Below, one piece after another: positions 62,288-64,000 of a stretch of 64,000 nucleotides of DNA. The position numbers were made by a program, and so were the translations under genes. Location: assembly GCF_050613145.1 (NCBI RefSeq), contig NZ_CP192507.1:3038001-3102000 (forward strand), read 5' to 3'. The notes under the pieces are model-generated. The model had not been told where the DNA came from and did no database searches. It worked only from the letters and a program-made list of their open reading frames with translations. Position 1 is the stretch's first letter. Every line of letters starts with the position of its first letter. The DNA is from Lysinibacillus_B sp050613145. Lineage in GTDB: Bacteria; Bacillota; Bacilli; Bacillales_A; Planococcaceae.

Positions 62288-62320
62288 AACAAGGATGAGC
62301 GCAGATGCTCATCCTTGTTT
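62288..62320. terminator. Bidirectional terminator
   Basis: AACAAGGATGAGC / GCTCATCCTTGTT perfect 13-bp stem; the ABC genes on + and the DUF4179 gene on - converge here. Confidence 0.92.
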
Positions 62321-62323
62321 TCT

Positions 62324-63577
62324 TCATTCGTAAATCACAATCTCTTCCTTAAAATGCAATGTATTTGGATAGTCGTAAAAATATATTTTTACTGGGTTTT
62401 TCATTTCTGGTGGATACGTATATTCCACTTGATTCCACGAACCAGAAAGTGACTCCATTTCAAAGCGCTTGCCATTTGCATCGATGGCATGACTAAGACG
62501 CACCTCTTTTCCCTCTTCCGCATCAATCTTGATGAGGCTATCTTGCTTTACTTCAAATGTCACGTTTCCTATTGCTGGCTGCTTTAAAACTTCTTGCTTG
62601 ATGAAATCTACTTCAATATAATTATCGTCCTTTGGTAACACATTCATATTTTCAATTTCAATTGTAAGTGAACTACCGGCTTCAAGTACTGTGCTGTCAA
62701 ATAAATACGTCACTTCATCGGAAGAAATAACCCCTAACGATATTAACCCACCTTCTAATGTATTGAACGGCTCACCTTGCTCATTTAAAATACGTATATT
62801 ACCGAGGGATAAAATTTGCATTGAATTACTATTAGCTGCTGTTATGCGAAGACGAGTAGCTGTTGGTGTGACCGTTACATCTTCTACAATCAGCTTTTGT
62901 CCTTCATATGAAAGGTTTCGTTTAATGTTGTATATACGCTTTTTCACAACATCATTTTTGATCGTGAATGGGATTTCAAAAGTTGTGCTCTCCTTATCCC
63001 CAAACGTTATTTGAAGCTCAAAGTTCTTCTGATTAGGTAAATCCTCACCTTCAACAAATTTATAAATGACGTCCTCCACATATTTTTTCTCCTCCCCATC
63101 TACCGACCAACCGTAAGTGGCTGACCCATCTATTTCCTTTCCGTCCTGTAAAATTGTTACCTTTTTTATGGGAAGTTCTGAAATATTATACGGTGCTTCA
63201 AGTGCGTAATGAATTTTCATTCCTGTTTCGTCAGCTATTACCCCTTTTACTGTGAGGGTTAAATCATTTTTAGTTTCTGTAATATTAAGTTCCTCGTAAT
63301 CATGTTTTTGATCATCTGTTATAAATGACACAACATCTGCAAAACCTGGAACACGCTTTGCTGTATCTGCAACGAGTGGAATATAACGTATAGAAAGGAT
63401 GAGTGCCAAAGCAACAGTAGCTGTGAGCACTGTATAATAACGCCAATTGTTTGCTCGATGCTTTTCCTTTTGTACTTCTGTGAAGGCTATTTGTCTAGTT
63501 TTCGCCAACTGGTCTTTTGGTACTTTAATTTGATTTAAATCTTTATTTAGCTTTTCAGCATCAAATGAAGTCATCAA
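62324..63577 (-). CDS. DUF4179 membrane protein, putative anti-sigma factor
   Basis: 417-aa protein with a cytoplasmic N terminus of ~45 residues, one membrane helix (YYTVLTATVALALILSI, ~47-63), and a long extracytoplasmic beta-rich region (~350 aa). This is the DUF4179 layout found beside ECF sigma factors. The ATG overlaps the sigma gene stop by 4 bp. No HxxxCxxC zinc motif. Anti-sigma function is inferred from position; the outer domain would sense envelope state. Confidence 0.82.
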   Translation of the reverse strand: MMTSFDAEKLNKDLNQIKVPKDQLAKTRQIAFTEVQKEKHRANNWRYYTVLTATVALALILSIRYIPLVADTAKRVPGFADVVSFITDDQKHDYEELNITETKNDLTLTVKGVIADETGMKIHYALEAPYNISELPIKKVTILQDGKEIDGSATYGWSVDGEEKKYVEDVIYKFVEGEDLPNQKNFELQITFGDKESTTFEIPFTIKNDVVKKRIYNIKRNLSYEGQKLIVEDVTVTPTATRLRITAANSNSMQILSLGNIRILNEQGEPFNTLEGGLISLGVISSDEVTYLFDSTVLEAGSSLTIEIENMNVLPKDDNYIEVDFIKQEVLKQPAIGNVTFEVKQDSLIKIDAEEGKEVRLSHAIDANGKRFEMESLSGSWNQVEYTYPPEMKNPVKIYFYDYPNTLHFKEEIVIYE

Positions 63578-64000
63578 TTTCTTCCTCCTTGGCCAAATAG
63601 TAATCGTAACTTTCGTAGTGCATGATGTACACGTGATTTTACTGTACCTTCAGGGATATTTTGTACTCTTGCAATATCTTTATTTGTCCGTTGCTCCACA
63701 TACTTTAAATAAATTGCCTGCTGCTCCTGCACTGGTAGCTGGCTAATTAAATCGAGTACTTCAAAATTTGTTTCGTGTGTATAGCTTGATTCGACATCTT
63801 GGGATACGTAATTGACTTGTTTCTTTTTCATATCGAGGCAAATATTAATTAACACCCGTACGAGCCATGTACCTACGTATGCAGGTTCTTTTACTTGATG
63901 CATTTTCTTTAGTGCCCGATACGCTAGCTCTTGCATCGCGTCAAGTGCATCATGTTCATTGCGTAAATATGCATAGGCTGTTCGATACAATGTTTCCTCG
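63574..64000 (-). CDS. ECF sigma factor, 5' end cut by window edge
   Basis: At least 142 codons of an ECF sigma factor. Region 2 begins near the edge (EETLYRTAYAYLRNEHDALD), region 4 is complete (ISQLPVQEQQAIYLKYVEQR, then IPEGTVKSRVHHALRKLR). The frame stays open to 64000, so the start and ~20 residues lie outside. Upstream of the DUF4179 gene with a 4-bp overlap. Similar to SigV/SigI-like group 4 factors (not distinguished further). Confidence 0.9.
   Translation of the reverse strand, partial: EETLYRTAYAYLRNEHDALDAMQELAYRALKKMHQVKEPAYVGTWLVRVLINICLDMKKKQVNYVSQDVESSYTHETNFEVLDLISQLPVQEQQAIYLKYVEQRTNKDIARVQNIPEGTVKSRVHHALRKLRLLFGQGGRN

Overview
The window is low-GC Firmicutes DNA from a Bacillales bacterium, most likely from the Lysinibacillus/Solibacillus/Planococcaceae side of the order. 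This rests on AT-rich codon use, strong AGGAGG-type ribosome binding sites, a T-box in front of leuS, and gene order. Two blocks match the Bacillus subtilis chromosome as I remember it: aroA-ytxH-ytxG-murC-sftA-ytpR-ytpQ-ytoP-ytnP-trmB-ytlR-ytlQ-dat-ytjP-ytzE-ytzG-ytgP-ytfP (about 1-27 kb) and leuS-yttB-ytqA-ytqB (about 52-59 kb). The species assignment is inference.

Layout. 1-14 kb: shikimate pathway entry (aroA, cut by the window edge), a divergent FtsA-like gene absent from the B. subtilis order, the ytxG/ytxH envelope stress pair, murC, the DNA translocase sftA with a 55-residue linker repeat, ytpR/ytpQ, an unknown lipoprotein, a YjjX-type NTPase and the M42 peptidase ytoP. 14-27 kb: a PepSY-like protein, lactonase ytnP, trmB, lipid kinase ytlR, ytlQ, D-amino acid aminotransferase, dipeptidase, ytzE, an inserted GGDEF protein, rsuA, murJ and ytfP. 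27-32 kb: a five-gene histidine kinase/response regulator/ABC-2 exporter operon of the LnrJK-LnrLMN type. 32.5-34 kb: a lone TnpB (IS605 OrfB) element with intact nuclease residues, LE/RE hairpins and a probable omega-RNA, inserted in a degraded small gene. 34-44 kb: a beta-oxidation island (TetR regulator, HSD10-like SDR, enoyl-CoA hydratase, LCAD-like dehydrogenase, alpha-methylacyl-CoA racemase, thiolase, two acyl-CoA synthetases), which looks built for methyl-branched acyl chains. 44-46 kb: an ECF sigma factor with a candidate self-recognised promoter and a membrane partner. 46-52 kb: a siroheme and sulfite reductase operon (cobA-sirB-yezD-cysJ-cysI-sirC) behind a promoter and a terminator-type attenuator. 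52-64 kb: leuS with T-box, a LysE exporter, an MFS exporter, the ytqA/ytqB tRNA U34 modification pair, a second LysE exporter, a MacB-type ABC exporter, and a DUF4179 anti-sigma/ECF sigma pair cut by the right edge.

The most unusual structure is a pair of 0.65-0.71 kb noncoding, highly structured elements at 13942-14589 and 57007-57716. They are closely similar, lie in opposite orientation, each end in an 11-bp CTCRnnnTGAG palindrome, and frame a 42-kb segment. I do not recognise the family. No rRNA, tRNA or CRISPR array was seen.
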